Assembly: GCA_002084385.1 (NCBI GenBank)
Contig: NBLS01000009.1
Location: 1 to 27,894, forward strand
Length of the DNA: 27,894 nt
Reading direction: 5' to 3'
From: Desulfobacteraceae bacterium 4572_19
GTDB taxonomy: Bacteria; Desulfobacterota; Desulfobacteria; Desulfobacterales; NBLS01
Shown: piece after piece, positions 1-8,476 of the stretch
How the letters are laid out: each line of letters opens with the position of its first letter
Numbering within the stretch: position 1 is the first letter of the stretch
Notes under the pieces: model-generated
What the model was told of the DNA's origin: nothing
What the model saw: only the letters and a program-made list of their open reading frames with translations
Database searches by the model: none
Program-made: the position numbers and the translations under genes

Positions 1-1860
1 AAAATTCTTATGCATACCCCGCAAGATGAAGTGTTTCTGGGGGTTCTCCATCCAGATGCTGCTTTATTTGAAAAGCCGTTTAGCATAAAGAAAGCCGGTA
101 AAGAACATCGTAAATATATTGATCGGCTCAGACAACAGGGAGTGGCTGTTTATACCGTGGTTGATGTTCTTTTAGAAGGAACTGTGGATGAACATGGAAA
201 TACTGTTACCGGTCCGGAATTAGATGCACTTAGAAAATTTGCATCTAAATCTTTAACCATTGACAGTTCATCTCTGCCCGTAGATATGCAGGATAAACAA
301 ATTGCGTATAAACAAAAAATCATTTCTCACTTAGCAAAGGGTGTTGTAATTTCTAAAATGCATTCAGAACAACGTGCACCTGAAACGGAAATAATTAAAT
401 TTGTTTTAAATAAACTCGGTATTAAACCTATTTATGAAGTAACCGGAAAAGGTCGATTGGAGGGCGGAGATTATTTTTCAGTAGGAGATACTGCGTTAAT
501 AGGGCAAGGGTTGCGTACCAATGCTGAAGGAATTAAACAGTTACTGGATAATAAGGTTTTTGGTCTGCCTCGTGTTGTTGTGGTTAAGGATTCATGGAAT
601 AATCAGGAAGAGATGCATTTAGATACCTATTTTAATATTATCAGTCCAAATCTTGCTGTTTTGGTTGATTTAAGAATGGATATGCCTGGAAAGCCTGTCA
701 CTAAAGATATACAAACAACAGTTGATGTTTATGAGTTGGAAAAGGGTAGTTATAAACTTAAACTAAAAGATTTAAATTTTCAGAAATATATGGAAGATGA
801 ATTAGGATTTACTTTAATTCCCGTATCAAGAAAAGATCAAAATCTTTACGGTTTGAATTTTTTAACTATTGTGCAGAATAAAATATTTGCGATTGACGGT
901 GTAAGTGAAGAGTATAAAAAGGTTTTAAGTGATGCCAAAGTAGATGCAACATGGATGGATTTTGGTGCGTTGACTTCAGGATACGGTGCGGCACACTGTA
1001 CAACTCAGGTGCTTTTGCGGGAGGGAACTGCCATTGATACTAAATCTTCACAATTAACAAATACTGTATTTATGGTTTCCCCAAATGATTTTGCATATAA
1101 CTTTGAAACGGCAAAATCCAATGTGTTTCAACATAAACTTGCCGATTCTGCAAAGGTGACCAAATTAAATAACTGGTTTTCTACACATAGAACTGGTAAT
1201 GGTAAAAATACATTGGTGCTGTATCCTATGCTTACACCAAATCGTCGTGCCGAGATTAGAACTGATTTGTTAAAAGAGAAACTTAAACAACAAGGTTATA
1301 GTATAGATAAGGTTGTTGACCTTAGACACTATGTTGATGAGGGTAAATTTTTGGAAGGTACCGGTAGTATGGTGCTTGATCGTAAAAACAAGGTTGCATT
1401 TGCTTCTCTTTCACCACGAACTAATATTGACGTGTTTTATGATTTTTGTAAACAACTTGGTTACCGTCCAATTATTTTTCATACTTATGATCAAGATGGA
1501 AAATTAATCTATCATACTAATGTGGTAATGAGTATCGGAGATGGTTTTGTGGTAATTGCTGCTGATAATATTAGAGATAGTAAAGAAAAAACCAGGGTGA
1601 TGGCTGAATTAAGGGCATTGGGTAAAAAGATAATTAAAATAAGTTCTGATCAGGTAAATAATATGTGTGGTAATATACTTGAGCTGAAATCAAATAATGA
1701 CGGTGATATTATTGTTATGTCAACTACAGCTTACAAGCATTTTACTAAAGATCAAAAAGCTGAATTGGAAAAGTTTGGAAATATAGTGCCTGTAGATATT
1801 CATACCATAGAAGAAGTAGGAGGCGGTAGTGCCAGATGTATGATTGCCGAGATTTTTTAA
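1..1860 (+). CDS. Tandem arginine deiminase / CtlX-type amidinohydrolase (5' partial)
   Basis: Two domains of the amidinotransferase/guanidine-modifying superfamily in one chain. With the ATG at 10 as residue 1, residues 1-345 resemble arginine deiminase (arginine to citrulline plus ammonia): LEGGD at 150-154, HLDTYF with the catalytic His at 203, and GAAHC with the nucleophile Cys at 330. Residues about 350-616 resemble the citrulline-utilisation hydrolase CtlX: EGTGS from 449, YHTNV with His 502, and GGGSARCMIAEIF with Cys 610. Both catalytic sets are present, so both halves could be active. The reading frame is open to base 1 (K-I-L before the ATG), and this stretch matches the first strand of ADI (KKxLLHxPxxE), so the real start probably lies upstream of the window. 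A long, two-domain ADI is known in Giardia; I infer the fusion here from the motifs. No partner genes of the deiminase pathway are visible downstream. Confidence 0.85.
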   Translation, partial: KILMHTPQDEVFLGVLHPDAALFEKPFSIKKAGKEHRKYIDRLRQQGVAVYTVVDVLLEGTVDEHGNTVTGPELDALRKFASKSLTIDSSSLPVDMQDKQIAYKQKIISHLAKGVVISKMHSEQRAPETEIIKFVLNKLGIKPIYEVTGKGRLEGGDYFSVGDTALIGQGLRTNAEGIKQLLDNKVFGLPRVVVVKDSWNNQEEMHLDTYFNIISPNLAVLVDLRMDMPGKPVTKDIQTTVDVYELEKGSYKLKLKDLNFQKYMEDELGFTLIPVSRKDQNLYGLNFLTIVQNKIFAIDGVSEEYKKVLSDAKVDATWMDFGALTSGYGAAHCTTQVLLREGTAIDTKSSQLTNTVFMVSPNDFAYNFETAKSNVFQHKLADSAKVTKLNNWFSTHRTGNGKNTLVLYPMLTPNRRAEIRTDLLKEKLKQQGYSIDKVVDLRHYVDEGKFLEGTGSMVLDRKNKVAFASLSPRTNIDVFYDFCKQLGYRPIIFHTYDQDGKLIYHTNVVMSIGDGFVVIAADNIRDSKEKTRVMAELRALGKKIIKISSDQVNNMCGNILELKSNNDGDIIVMSTTAYKHFTKDQKAELEKFGNIVPVDIHTIEEVGGGSARCMIAEIF

Positions 1861-1876
1861 TTTGAAATAGATTGAT

Positions 1877-2000
1877 GAAACGAGGTGTTTCGTTTGGGCA
1901 CGTTGTGAAAGCGTAGGAATACTATCGTATTTTGAGCTTTCACAACGTAATCCAATTAGATATATCAGCGTTTAAGAAGTACAAGTTATTTTTTTGCGAA
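1877..2000. repeat. Repeat module C: 13-bp perfect hairpin plus flank
   Basis: ACGTTGTGAAAGC at 1900-1912 pairs perfectly with GCTTTCACAACGT at 1936-1948; an inner stem AATAC/GTATT extends the hairpin. A smaller AAACGA/TCGTTT hairpin at 1878-1895 lies just before it, 17 bases after the deiminase stop, and might help end transcription, though neither hairpin is followed by a T run. The flank to about 2000 (ending ACAAGTTATTTTTTTGCGAAC) recurs inverted at 27795-27894, so this is a dispersed element and not a gene-specific terminator. Confidence 0.75.
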
Positions 2001-2079
2001 CCCTTAACTTAAAGGAACCTAAAGTTTTTTCAAGACGTGATTTTCTTAAGGGAATGCTAATAGGAGCAAGTAGCTGTTA

Positions 2080-2095
2080 TTTTTTTTGGGGGGGG
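2080..2095. repeat. T8-G8 homopolymer tract
   Basis: Eight T followed directly by eight G, 64 bases before the antitoxin ATG. A G8 run is very rare by chance in DNA this AT-rich. Such tracts are prone to slippage, either in the cell or in sequencing. Apart from the repeat module, the 1861-2159 gap holds no convincing gene. Confidence 0.6.
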
Positions 2096-2159
2096 TATTC
2101 TTGGCTGTAAGGTAGTACAGGAACATGTAAAAGTATGTGCTAAAACTGCCCTTTGCCTG

Positions 2160-2393
2160 ATGTTAGCGCCAGATATTCGAAAGTATTTTCCCAATTCGGA
2201 AACTGTCAATAAAGCATTACGGCTTAAAGCTCTTGAAACGTCCTGTTCAATGTCAAAAATAATCAATGAAGCCTTAAGAGAAGCTTTGTCAGAAGATGCT
2301 GAAGATCTCGCTGTGTTTGATGAAAGATCAAGTGAGCCTTTGGTAAGCTATGAACAGATGGTAAAGAGACTTAAACAAGATGGCCGTATATAA
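2160..2393 (+). CDS. RHH-type antitoxin of a type II toxin-antitoxin pair
   Basis: 77 residues. The segment SETVNKALRLKALE followed by SMSKIINEALREAL is a ribbon-helix-helix-type DNA-binding region, and the acidic tail (DAEDLAVFDERS...SYEQMVKRLKQDGRI) is the usual toxin-binding arm of RelB/CopG-like antitoxins. The 14-nt overlap with a RelE-like start codon at 2380 is the classical TA layout and supports the call. No good ribosome-binding site precedes the ATG at 2160, so the original start may have been altered together with the T8G8 tract upstream. Because the toxin is broken, this antitoxin is probably an orphan that could still bind DNA or neutralise related toxins. Exact family not certain. 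Confidence 0.7.
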   Translation: MLAPDIRKYFPNSETVNKALRLKALETSCSMSKIINEALREALSEDAEDLAVFDERSSEPLVSYEQMVKRLKQDGRI

Positions 2394-2451
2394 GATTTTT
2401 TTTTAAAAATCAGTGTGGAAAGATTTTAAATCAATACAGTTGTTTATTACA
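2380..2451 (+). pseudogene. RelE/ParE-type toxin stub with nonsense codon
   Basis: From ATG 2380 the frame reads MAVYKIFF, then TAA at 2404, then KSVWKDFKSIQ in the same frame. RelE-family toxins begin with this pattern (hydrophobic strand, then F-K-K-S-V-x-K-D-[LF]), so the TAA looks like a single AAA-to-TAA change of the first Lys. After about 2446 the similarity stops and the sequence runs into the end of the convergent VWA gene, so at least the last three quarters of the toxin is missing. It overlaps the antitoxin by 14 nt. The family is recognised from the N-terminal pattern only. Confidence 0.55.
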
Positions 2452-2460
2452 AGTGGGAAC

Positions 2461-3772
2461 CTACACCAGTTCTTCAATAAAATCTATAAGCTGGTTAAGA
2501 TTTGTACATTGTCGAAATTCGTGGCAATACGGCATATAAGAAGAGACTTCGCTGTCTCCGGTATTCCAGCTATTTTCTGTTTCAGGGTTAAGCCATACAA
2601 CCCTGCGACACTTTCTTCTCATTTCATTTAAAATAGCTTCTTGTGGATTTAAGTAATTGGATCTGGCATCACCTATTATAATCAATGTTGTTTTTCTATC
2701 AAGAATATTTAAATAATTTTGTTTAAATCCTCTTAGCGTCTCGCCATAATCAGTAGCCTCATCAAGATTAATGTCTGCATTGGAAAGAATCATTTCCAAA
2801 GCTTCATTAACGTCATGGTTTGTAAAAAAAGAAGTAACATCAATAGGCATGGCAACAAATATAAAACTATTAACTCTACTAAAACATTCCTGAAGAGAGT
2901 ATAAAATAGTAAGCATAAAACGAGAAGCTGACCAGACCGACCCGGAAACATCACAAAGTACAACAATTTTTCCTTTACCGGGAGGTTTATCTTTAAATTT
3001 TAATTCAACAGGTACTCCATAATATGCGGCAGATCTTCTTAACGTCCTTTTTAAATCCAGGACACCTTTATTTTTTTTGGCATAGCGTAGTAAAACAATC
3101 TCTTTGAGTTTACGTACCAATTTTTTAATTATGGAGTGTACCTGTTCAAGTTCATCCTTATCAAGATGAGAAAAGAGTTTTTCTCCTATCTGCTTTAAAT
3201 GCTGATTTGGATTTTTTGCCCTGATTATACTTTCATTATACGGTTTAGGATCGTTGGAAAGAAGAGCGTTGGCTGTATCAAAAAGATGGTTAAAGTGATC
3301 TTTGGCAAACGATTGCGTTTTTTTATCATAATTTGAAATACTACCTTCTAACAACCGTGTAGTTCTCTCTTTTGTTTTATTAAGAATAAGCATAATATTA
3401 AGTCGCAATGCAAGTTGATCCATATTTGACTTAAGGGCTATTTTATGTTTTTCTTCCTTAATATTTATACCGTGTATTGTTTCGATAAACAACAGCGGAT
3501 TGCCTTCAAGAAATTCAATAACAGCATTATCTTCATCTGTTCTTTCACTACTATCTTTTAACTTTTCAATTATTTTACGACGAAGTTCTGAAACAGGTTT
3601 AATATCAGGAAGAGTTGCTGTAGTTTCCATTTCGTGAAAAAACAGATGATATATATAATCATGCAAAATCTATAAGCTGAAGATGATTTAAACAGTCTAA
3701 AACTTCTGATGTGGAAATTCTTAATCCTGCATTTCTGCAACAAGCTACAAATTTTAATGTAAGATTAACCAT
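2461..3772 (-). pseudogene. VWA domain (CoxE-like) protein, 5' region broken
   Basis: The intact part (401 residues from a TTG at 3666) has a long helical N-terminal half, then a von Willebrand A domain: metal-site motif DVSGSV at residue 239, TDYGETL (second metal-binding segment) and IIIGDARSN. This is the CoxE-like VWA family that works with MoxR AAA-ATPases in metalloenzyme or complex assembly. Upstream, in another frame, ATG 3772 starts MVNLTLKFVACCRNAGLR and ISTSEVLDCLNHLQLIDFA, which is the expected N-terminus of this family. It ends in TGA at 3661, exactly where the main frame begins at HDYIYHLFFHE. About 20-25 residues normally between these parts are missing and the frame is shifted, so a deletion is likely. 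The ATG lies 3 bases after the MoxR stop, which implies one operon. A TTG-started short form may still be made. Confidence 0.75.
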
Positions 3773-3775
3773 AAA

Positions 3776-4659
3776 TTAATTATTTAAAATCCGACTTATA
3801 TTTTTTTTAACCATCTGTGTATCTGCTTTATATTTACATATAAGCCCAAGTGTCTCAGAAATAATTTCTTCACTTAAATCTTCAACTTGAAGGGTAATAA
3901 GAGCTTGTGCCCAGTCAAGTGTTTCAGAAATACAAGGTTTCTTTTTTAAATCCAATTCCCGAATATTTCTAATTGTATCCACAAGTTTATTTTTAGCCTT
4001 ACAATTTCCATCTCCATTTTCCGCTCCGGATAATCTATATAAAAATGAATGCAACGGCGTTTAAGTGCATCACTTATATCTCTGTAATTATTGGATGTAA
4101 GAAAAACAAAAGGAATACTTACCGGCTTCTTTGTACCAATTTCCGGAATTGTAACTTGAAAATCACTTAAAATTTCCAGAAGAAAAGCTTCAAATTCAGG
4201 GTCTGACTTATCAATTTCATCAATTAAAAGTACTACAGGCTGTTTTGAAACAATAGCTTGCAAGAGTGGACGAGGTTGAATAAAACGTTCCGAGAAAAAC
4301 GCATCTTCTTGAGCTGCTATCTTATCAACTGCATTTAAAAGAGTTGTTGATTCGGTAATAACATCATTTATTTTTTCTTTTACCATCTGGGTATAAAGAA
4401 GTTGTTTAGCATATTCCCACTCGTAAAGAGCTTTTGCTTCATCTAAGCCTTCGTAACACTGGAGCCGTATAAGTTCCCTGCCAAGACTTTTTGCCACAGC
4501 TTTTGCAAGCTCTGTTTTTCCAACTCCTGCCGGCCCTTCAATTAAGACAGGCTTATCGCTGGCATTTGCAAGAAAAATAACCGTGGCAAGCTCTTTGGAA
4601 GAGATGTAATTTGTTTTACTAAGTTTTTCAAGAACATCATTAACGCTATTAAATTTCAT
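3776..4659 (-). pseudogene. MoxR-family AAA-ATPase, frameshifted near the 3' end
   Basis: Residues 1-230 read as a MoxR ATPase: Walker A GPAGVGKTE near residue 43, Walker B VVLLIDEID near 145, sensor LTSNNYRDISDALKRRC (Arg finger region) and the DYPE segment. After EIVRLK (about 3985) the frame is lost and a stop follows. The proper continuation, NKLVDTIRNIRELDLKK then PCISETLDWAQALI, continues in another frame to 3776. The family normally has KVPG-I-x between these parts, so a few codons plus one base seem to be gone. The product pairs with the VWA protein downstream; such pairs remodel or insert cofactors into partner enzymes. No partner enzyme is visible here. A GGAG lies somewhat far upstream of the ATG. 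Confidence 0.8.
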
Positions 4660-5144
4660 TATGTTTTTATTAACTCCATGTAGTTGTTTTTTCTATCTTT
4701 TATATGAAAGTTTCCATGAAATGCTATATTACAAAGACTTTCATTTTTTGTTGTGGCGTACTATACGCCATGGTGATTATATGAAAATTCATATAAAAGC
4801 TACATTATAAAGATTTTCAATTTTTGTAAGCGAATATAAGGAACTTGTGAACGCTTACAAATGTGAGATTACCGAAAAATCACATTTCTTATTTGTGAGC
4901 GGTTACCATTTTTTATTGTGGCGTATTATTCATCATGGCACGTTAATCTTATCTTTTTTGTGCCATTAACATTTTATTTATGATAGTGCAATTTAATATT
5001 TTTAAAATTCATCTTGAAATATTAGAATATAAAAAGTAGTATAGCAAGTCGTAACCCATTAGATAGTTAATTTCACAGGAAGTTGTGAAGAAGCCGTATT
5101 AAAATACTACAATGTTTTTTACATAATACCAGGAGGTACGCAAT
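4660..5144. repeat. 485-bp gap filled with mosaic repeats (D, half A, B, D, C-like)
   Basis: No gene seen. From 4700 to 4790 lie two D modules: ATGAAAGT/ACTTTCAT arms with a GGCGTACTATACGCC mini-palindrome and the CATGG box near 4770. At 4827-4858 is a half A module, overlapping a full B module at 4847-4906 (GTGAACGCTTAC, then AAATGTGA/TCACATTT arms, then GTGAGCGGTTAC). Another D half follows at 4910-4950 (TGTGGCGTATTATTCATCATGG). A degenerate C-like hairpin may lie at 5082-5127 (GTTGTGAA...AAAATACTA...TTTTTTACAT). The DUF3334 ribosome-binding site AGGAGGT is at 5131. Confidence 0.75.
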
Positions 5145-5777
5145 ATGAAAGAAAAAATAGATAGTAACACAGAAGATTTATTGGAAGTATTATGCAATTC
5201 TGTTCAACGAGTTCTTAAGATATCAACGCAAACTGAAATTACGTCTCCTCTTATTGCTCAAAAAATAACCAGTATTGGACTGAATCCGGATATTGCATGT
5301 TTTGTTGTAGTGGAAGGTGGTTTTTCAGGTCTTGCTGTATTAAATTTCTCAGAAGACGCTGCAATGGAAATTTATAAAAAATATATGCTCAGTATGGGTA
5401 TGCCCGAAGATGAACTTGCTACGCAGCATACCTCAGATGATGTGGCAGATAGTCTTGGAGAGTTGATAAATCAAATTTTTGGTGATTTCAGAATGAATCT
5501 TGAAAAAGAACTGCAAATTACCATTAATCAGAACGTCCCGAAAATGATTACATTAAACGAGGCCATTGTTATTTCACGAGCCTCAACAATTACTGTTCCT
5601 GAGTATCGTCGTGTTGCTTTTTTTACAGAAGAACATAAACCTTTTTATTTACAAATTTCCATGGAAGATACAAATTTTATGGCACTTTCGTCTTCAAAAG
5701 ATGTTGACGATGACAATGACTATAATGATGTTGTTGATGATGATCCCAATGATATTATGGCTGAATTTGGCTTTTAA
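5145..5777 (+). CDS. DUF3334 / CheX-like protein
   Basis: 210 residues, preceded by a strong AGGAGGT with good spacing. The sequence matches what I recall of DUF3334: N-terminal helix (EDLLEVLCNSVQRVLK), a core DIACFVVVEGGFSGLAVLNF, the GMPEDELATQHTSDDVADS segment, then GELINQIFGDF. Glu 106 and Asn 109 form an E-x-x-N pair as in the CheC/CheX/FliY phosphatases, so the fold is probably CheX-like. Whether it dephosphorylates a response regulator is inference. The tail (about residues 184-210) is highly acidic (DVDDDNDYND, VVDDDPNDI), which would be loosely folded. It stands alone, with a rho-independent-type terminator at 5803-5834. Confidence 0.75.
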   Translation: MKEKIDSNTEDLLEVLCNSVQRVLKISTQTEITSPLIAQKITSIGLNPDIACFVVVEGGFSGLAVLNFSEDAAMEIYKKYMLSMGMPEDELATQHTSDDVADSLGELINQIFGDFRMNLEKELQITINQNVPKMITLNEAIVISRASTITVPEYRRVAFFTEEHKPFYLQISMEDTNFMALSSSKDVDDDNDYNDVVDDDPNDIMAEFGF

Positions 5778-5800
5778 TGTTGGTAGTGATTATTTGTAAC

Positions 5801-7453
5801 CTAATCAGGTTCTGCCTGATTAATTTCTTTTATTCCTTCCTTTCCTTCTAACGATAACAATCTTGAAATTCTTCTTTTGTAATTTGACAAACTTGAGGTA
5901 GGCTGGGCAACGCCTGGATGTTTTGTCAGCATATATCTAATATCTTCAACAGCATTTTTAAAGTCCTCTATCTTGCACTCATAAGCAACATTAATATGCA
6001 TTTTAACACGTCGTCCGACTTCCCTTCTATTCCAGTTAACAACATGCTGATTTGCAACAACAGAGTTTGGTACTGTAATAAATGCGTTAGCAAAGCTTCG
6101 GACAGTTGTACTACGAATGCCAATTTCAACGACTGTGCCTTCAACATCTTTTAATTTTATCCAGTCCCCTTGTCTAAAAAGATCATCCATAAGAATGGTT
6201 ATTCCCCCAAAAAAATTGGATAAAGTGTCTTTTGCTGCCAATGCAAAGGCAAGCCCTCCGAGACCAAGGGTAGATAAAATTGCTGTCATTTTTATTCCAT
6301 AATGATTTAAACCGAGTGAGACCATCAGTACAAGTACAATAAATTTTGCAAATTTTATAAAAAGATTAATAAATTCTTCACGAAGATGCGTGTGGTTACT
6401 TAGTTGTTCAAGTCGTATAATGGCTGTTCCATCAATGATTTTAAAAAAAAGATGTGCGATAAGGCAAGTGTAAACTATATAATTTACGGTCATTATTTTT
6501 TTTTCTACTCCTGTATTCATAAAAAGCACAAGAATAGGAATATTAATTCCAAAAAAAATTATTAATAATTTTATAGGTTTTTGAATTTCATTATAATAAA
6601 TTTCTACTTTATTTGATGAAAAATTTAAATTTACTATTAAACGTTTTATTACCACCCCTAACTTTTTTATAACAAGAGGTACAAAAAAAACTATTAAAAA
6701 TAAAAATATTGTTACTGCCAATTTTCCTATACTCATGTTTATCGGACTTAAAGGACCATTTATCTCTCTTATCAATTTACTTGAATTATTTATAACAGCT
6801 ATAAGCGTTTCTAATTTAAAATAATAAACCCAGCTTATTACGGCTATTCTTTCCGGATGGTCAATTACATAATACAAAATCCCTGAATAAGTAGATGAGA
6901 TAATTTTAAATTGAAGATTGTTTTCTTTTAGATCGTTATAAACATTATTTTTATCTGATTTTGGTATTTTAGGAATAATAATACTTTTTAACCAGCTTAA
7001 CTCATCTTCAGCCTTGTTGATAATATCTTTTTTGGTTGTAAAGGTATTTCGAGCCTGAATAAGAAAAGAAAAAAACTTTAACATTCTGATTTTTATCATA
7101 TTTATATCAACATCAGTTTTATCCCGTGCAACAGCCAGTGTATTTCCCATACTATTATTAATATCAATTCTATCTTCTAAAATTGATATCTTTGTTGTAA
7201 AGTTTGAAAAATTAATAATATCATCCGGCTGTTTTTTTAACTTATCAATAAATTCTTCTATTATAGTCTCCCTCTGCTTAGTAAGAGAATCTATAGTTTT
7301 TTTATTTGAACTTTTAAGCAGGGTTTTATTTATAGATTCAAATTTTTCTAAATAATACGTCATATTAAAAGTCTCAGAAGATGCGTTGACGTAAAATAAA
7401 TTCAATAGTATAGTAAGACTTGTTATAATAAATATAATAATTGTTTTTTTCAT
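5801..7453 (-). CDS. MscS-family mechanosensitive channel, C-terminus truncated
   Basis: 550 residues. N-terminal signal peptide (MKKTIIIFIITSLTILLNLF), a long helical periplasmic region to about 235, then several membrane segments. The pore helix motif GLGGLAFALAAKD is near residue 396, followed by FFGGITILMDD and the beta domain (GDWIKL, EGTVVEIGIRSTTVRSF, VPNS, NWNRR). In the inner membrane it would open under tension and release solutes after osmotic downshift. The C-terminal alpha/beta domain normally continues some 70-80 residues after the SLEGKEGIK segment; here it switches to EINQAEPD and stops inside a terminator-like hairpin, so the 3' end appears replaced. The pore is intact, so partial function is possible. 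No clear ribosome-binding site lies before the ATG. Confidence 0.85.
   Translation of the reverse strand: MKKTIIIFIITSLTILLNLFYVNASSETFNMTYYLEKFESINKTLLKSSNKKTIDSLTKQRETIIEEFIDKLKKQPDDIINFSNFTTKISILEDRIDINNSMGNTLAVARDKTDVDINMIKIRMLKFFSFLIQARNTFTTKKDIINKAEDELSWLKSIIIPKIPKSDKNNVYNDLKENNLQFKIISSTYSGILYYVIDHPERIAVISWVYYFKLETLIAVINNSSKLIREINGPLSPINMSIGKLAVTIFLFLIVFFVPLVIKKLGVVIKRLIVNLNFSSNKVEIYYNEIQKPIKLLIIFFGINIPILVLFMNTGVEKKIMTVNYIVYTCLIAHLFFKIIDGTAIIRLEQLSNHTHLREEFINLFIKFAKFIVLVLMVSLGLNHYGIKMTAILSTLGLGGLAFALAAKDTLSNFFGGITILMDDLFRQGDWIKLKDVEGTVVEIGIRSTTVRSFANAFITVPNSVVANQHVVNWNRREVGRRVKMHINVAYECKIEDFKNAVEDIRYMLTKHPGVAQPTSSLSNYKRRISRLLSLEGKEGIKEINQAEPD
5803..5834 (+). terminator. Rho-independent terminator of the DUF3334 gene, overlapping mscS stop
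   Basis: AATCAGG (5803-5809), 5-base loop TTCTG, CCTGATT (5815-5821), then a T-rich stretch AATTTCTTTTATT. It lies 25 bases after the DUF3334 stop and points the right way. The same bases encode the last residues (NQAEPD) and stop of the converging MscS gene. Confidence 0.65.
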
Positions 7454-7509
7454 ATAGCGTTTGAATTATTGGGAAAATCTAACATTTAAATTAAGGTGAA
7501 CTCCTTGTG

Positions 7510-7636
7510 TATAACCACCGTGGCGAATAATACACCATAACAAAAAATGGTAACCGTTCACGACCAAGAAATGTGATCTTTCGGTAACCTCACATTTGTA
7601 AGCGTTCACAAGCTGTTTATGCGAAGATGAGGTGTA
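7510..7636 (-). repeat. Composite repeat: D half, B module (inverted), rearranged A half
   Basis: A D half (GTGGCGAATAATACACCAT) at about 7519-7540, then an inverted B module at 7550-7609 with both GTAACCGTTCAC and GTAAGCGTTCAC ends. It runs into CAAGCTGTTTATGCGAAGATGAGG to about 7636. This is an A module whose left half is missing, as if recombined at the CACAAG/CAAG similarity. It lies between divergent genes (mscS and the small membrane protein). Confidence 0.75.
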
Positions 7637-7741
7637 TATAAATACATCAACAACAACATAATAAATCGTCACATAAATAATTATTTAACGACCGTAGCAT
7701 GTTTTTTTATTAATAACAATTTTTATATGAAAGGAATCTGT

Positions 7742-8110
7742 ATGAAAAAAATAATGAGTAATGCTGTTAAGGGGGCTCTTTTATCCAGTATGGTATTTCC
7801 GGGGTTAGGGCAAATAGTTCTAAAACATTATAAACGGGGTATAGCATTAGGTCTTGCAGTTACTGCATGTTTTGCAGTTGTTTTAATAAAAATTGTTCAG
7901 CAGACACTTGAAATGTTTGATAAAATTGATATAAGCAGTGGAAGGATTGATATAAATGTAGTTGCAGACACTGCAACAAAGGTATCAAGTATTTCTAATG
8001 GAATGATATATAATACCCTTATATTTGTTATTATTATCCTTTGGGTTTATGGGACAGTAGATGCTTATTTAATAGGTAAAAAAAAAGATGACGAAAAAGA
8101 TGACGTATAA
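7742..8110 (+). CDS. Small two-helix membrane protein of unknown role
   Basis: I start it at the ATG at 7742 (MKKIMSNAVKG), because GAAAGGA at 7728-7734 is well spaced for it; an upstream ATG at 7727 has no site. 122 residues. A membrane stretch lies at about 8-45 (FPGLGQIVLKHYKRG followed by IALGLAVTACFAVVL) and another at about 88-108 (NTLIFVIIILWVYGTVDAY), with a hydrophilic segment between and a charged tail KKKDDEKDDV. The FPGLGQ...Y-x-RG pattern is shared by TM2-like and DUF5683-like membrane proteins, but I cannot name a function. Before the 81-bp duplication, the murA start lay only 26 bases downstream, so the two genes were probably one transcription unit. Confidence 0.7.
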   Translation: MKKIMSNAVKGALLSSMVFPGLGQIVLKHYKRGIALGLAVTACFAVVLIKIVQQTLEMFDKIDISSGRIDINVVADTATKVSSISNGMIYNTLIFVIIILWVYGTVDAYLIGKKKDDEKDDV

Positions 8111-8123
8111 ACAAGATATAAAA

Positions 8124-8204
8124 AAAGGTATATTTAATGAGCATTTTAGAAATTCAAGGTGGAAAAAAATTACAAGGTGATTTTTATCCACAGGGTGCAA
8201 AGAA
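8124..8204 (+). repeat. 81-bp direct repeat, left copy (duplicate of murA start)
   Basis: Identical over 81 bases to 9393-9473. It contains the AAAGG ribosome-binding site, the ATG (8137) and the first codons of murA (MSILEIQGGKK...). After GCAAAGAA it leaves the murA sequence and hits TAA within a few codons (AGATAATATGTAAGCG), where a half A repeat begins. This is probably the original murA start next to its upstream gene; 1.19 kb of repeats and toxin-antitoxin DNA now separate it from the main gene. Confidence 0.9.
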
Positions 8205-8212
8205 AGATAATA

Positions 8213-8257
8213 TGTAAGCGTTCACAAGTGCCTTATATTCGCATAAACAGCTTGGCA
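8213..8257 (+). repeat. Half A module
   Basis: GTAAGCGTTCACAAG, then TGCCTTATATTCGCATAAACAG to CTTGGCATTGTC: the left arm of module A without its right arm. It starts exactly where the left murA copy ends, so it may mark the breakpoint. Confidence 0.65.
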
Positions 8258-8356
8258 TTGTCATTTTTCTACCGAAGCGTATTAATCGAAATTTGTTTTT
8301 ATAAAATTTATTGTGACTGTTAGATTATTTTATAATTTTTTATTGCATTAATATTA

Positions 8357-8476
8357 TAATAGTGATAAGTTGTTTAGTTATGTTGTGTACTATTTGACTT
8401 GGGGTTCACAAGCACCTAATAGTGATAAGTTGTTTAGTTATGTTGTGTACTATTTGACTTGGGGTTCACAAGCACC
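8357..8476 (+). repeat. Perfect 60-bp tandem duplication (two units)
   Basis: Units 8357-8416 and 8417-8476 are identical (TAATAGTGATAAGTTG... to GGGGTTCACAAGCACC). The unit ends with the left end of an A module, so the second unit runs straight into the A hairpin. It has no open frame or obvious function and looks like recent slippage or unequal recombination. Confidence 0.9.
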
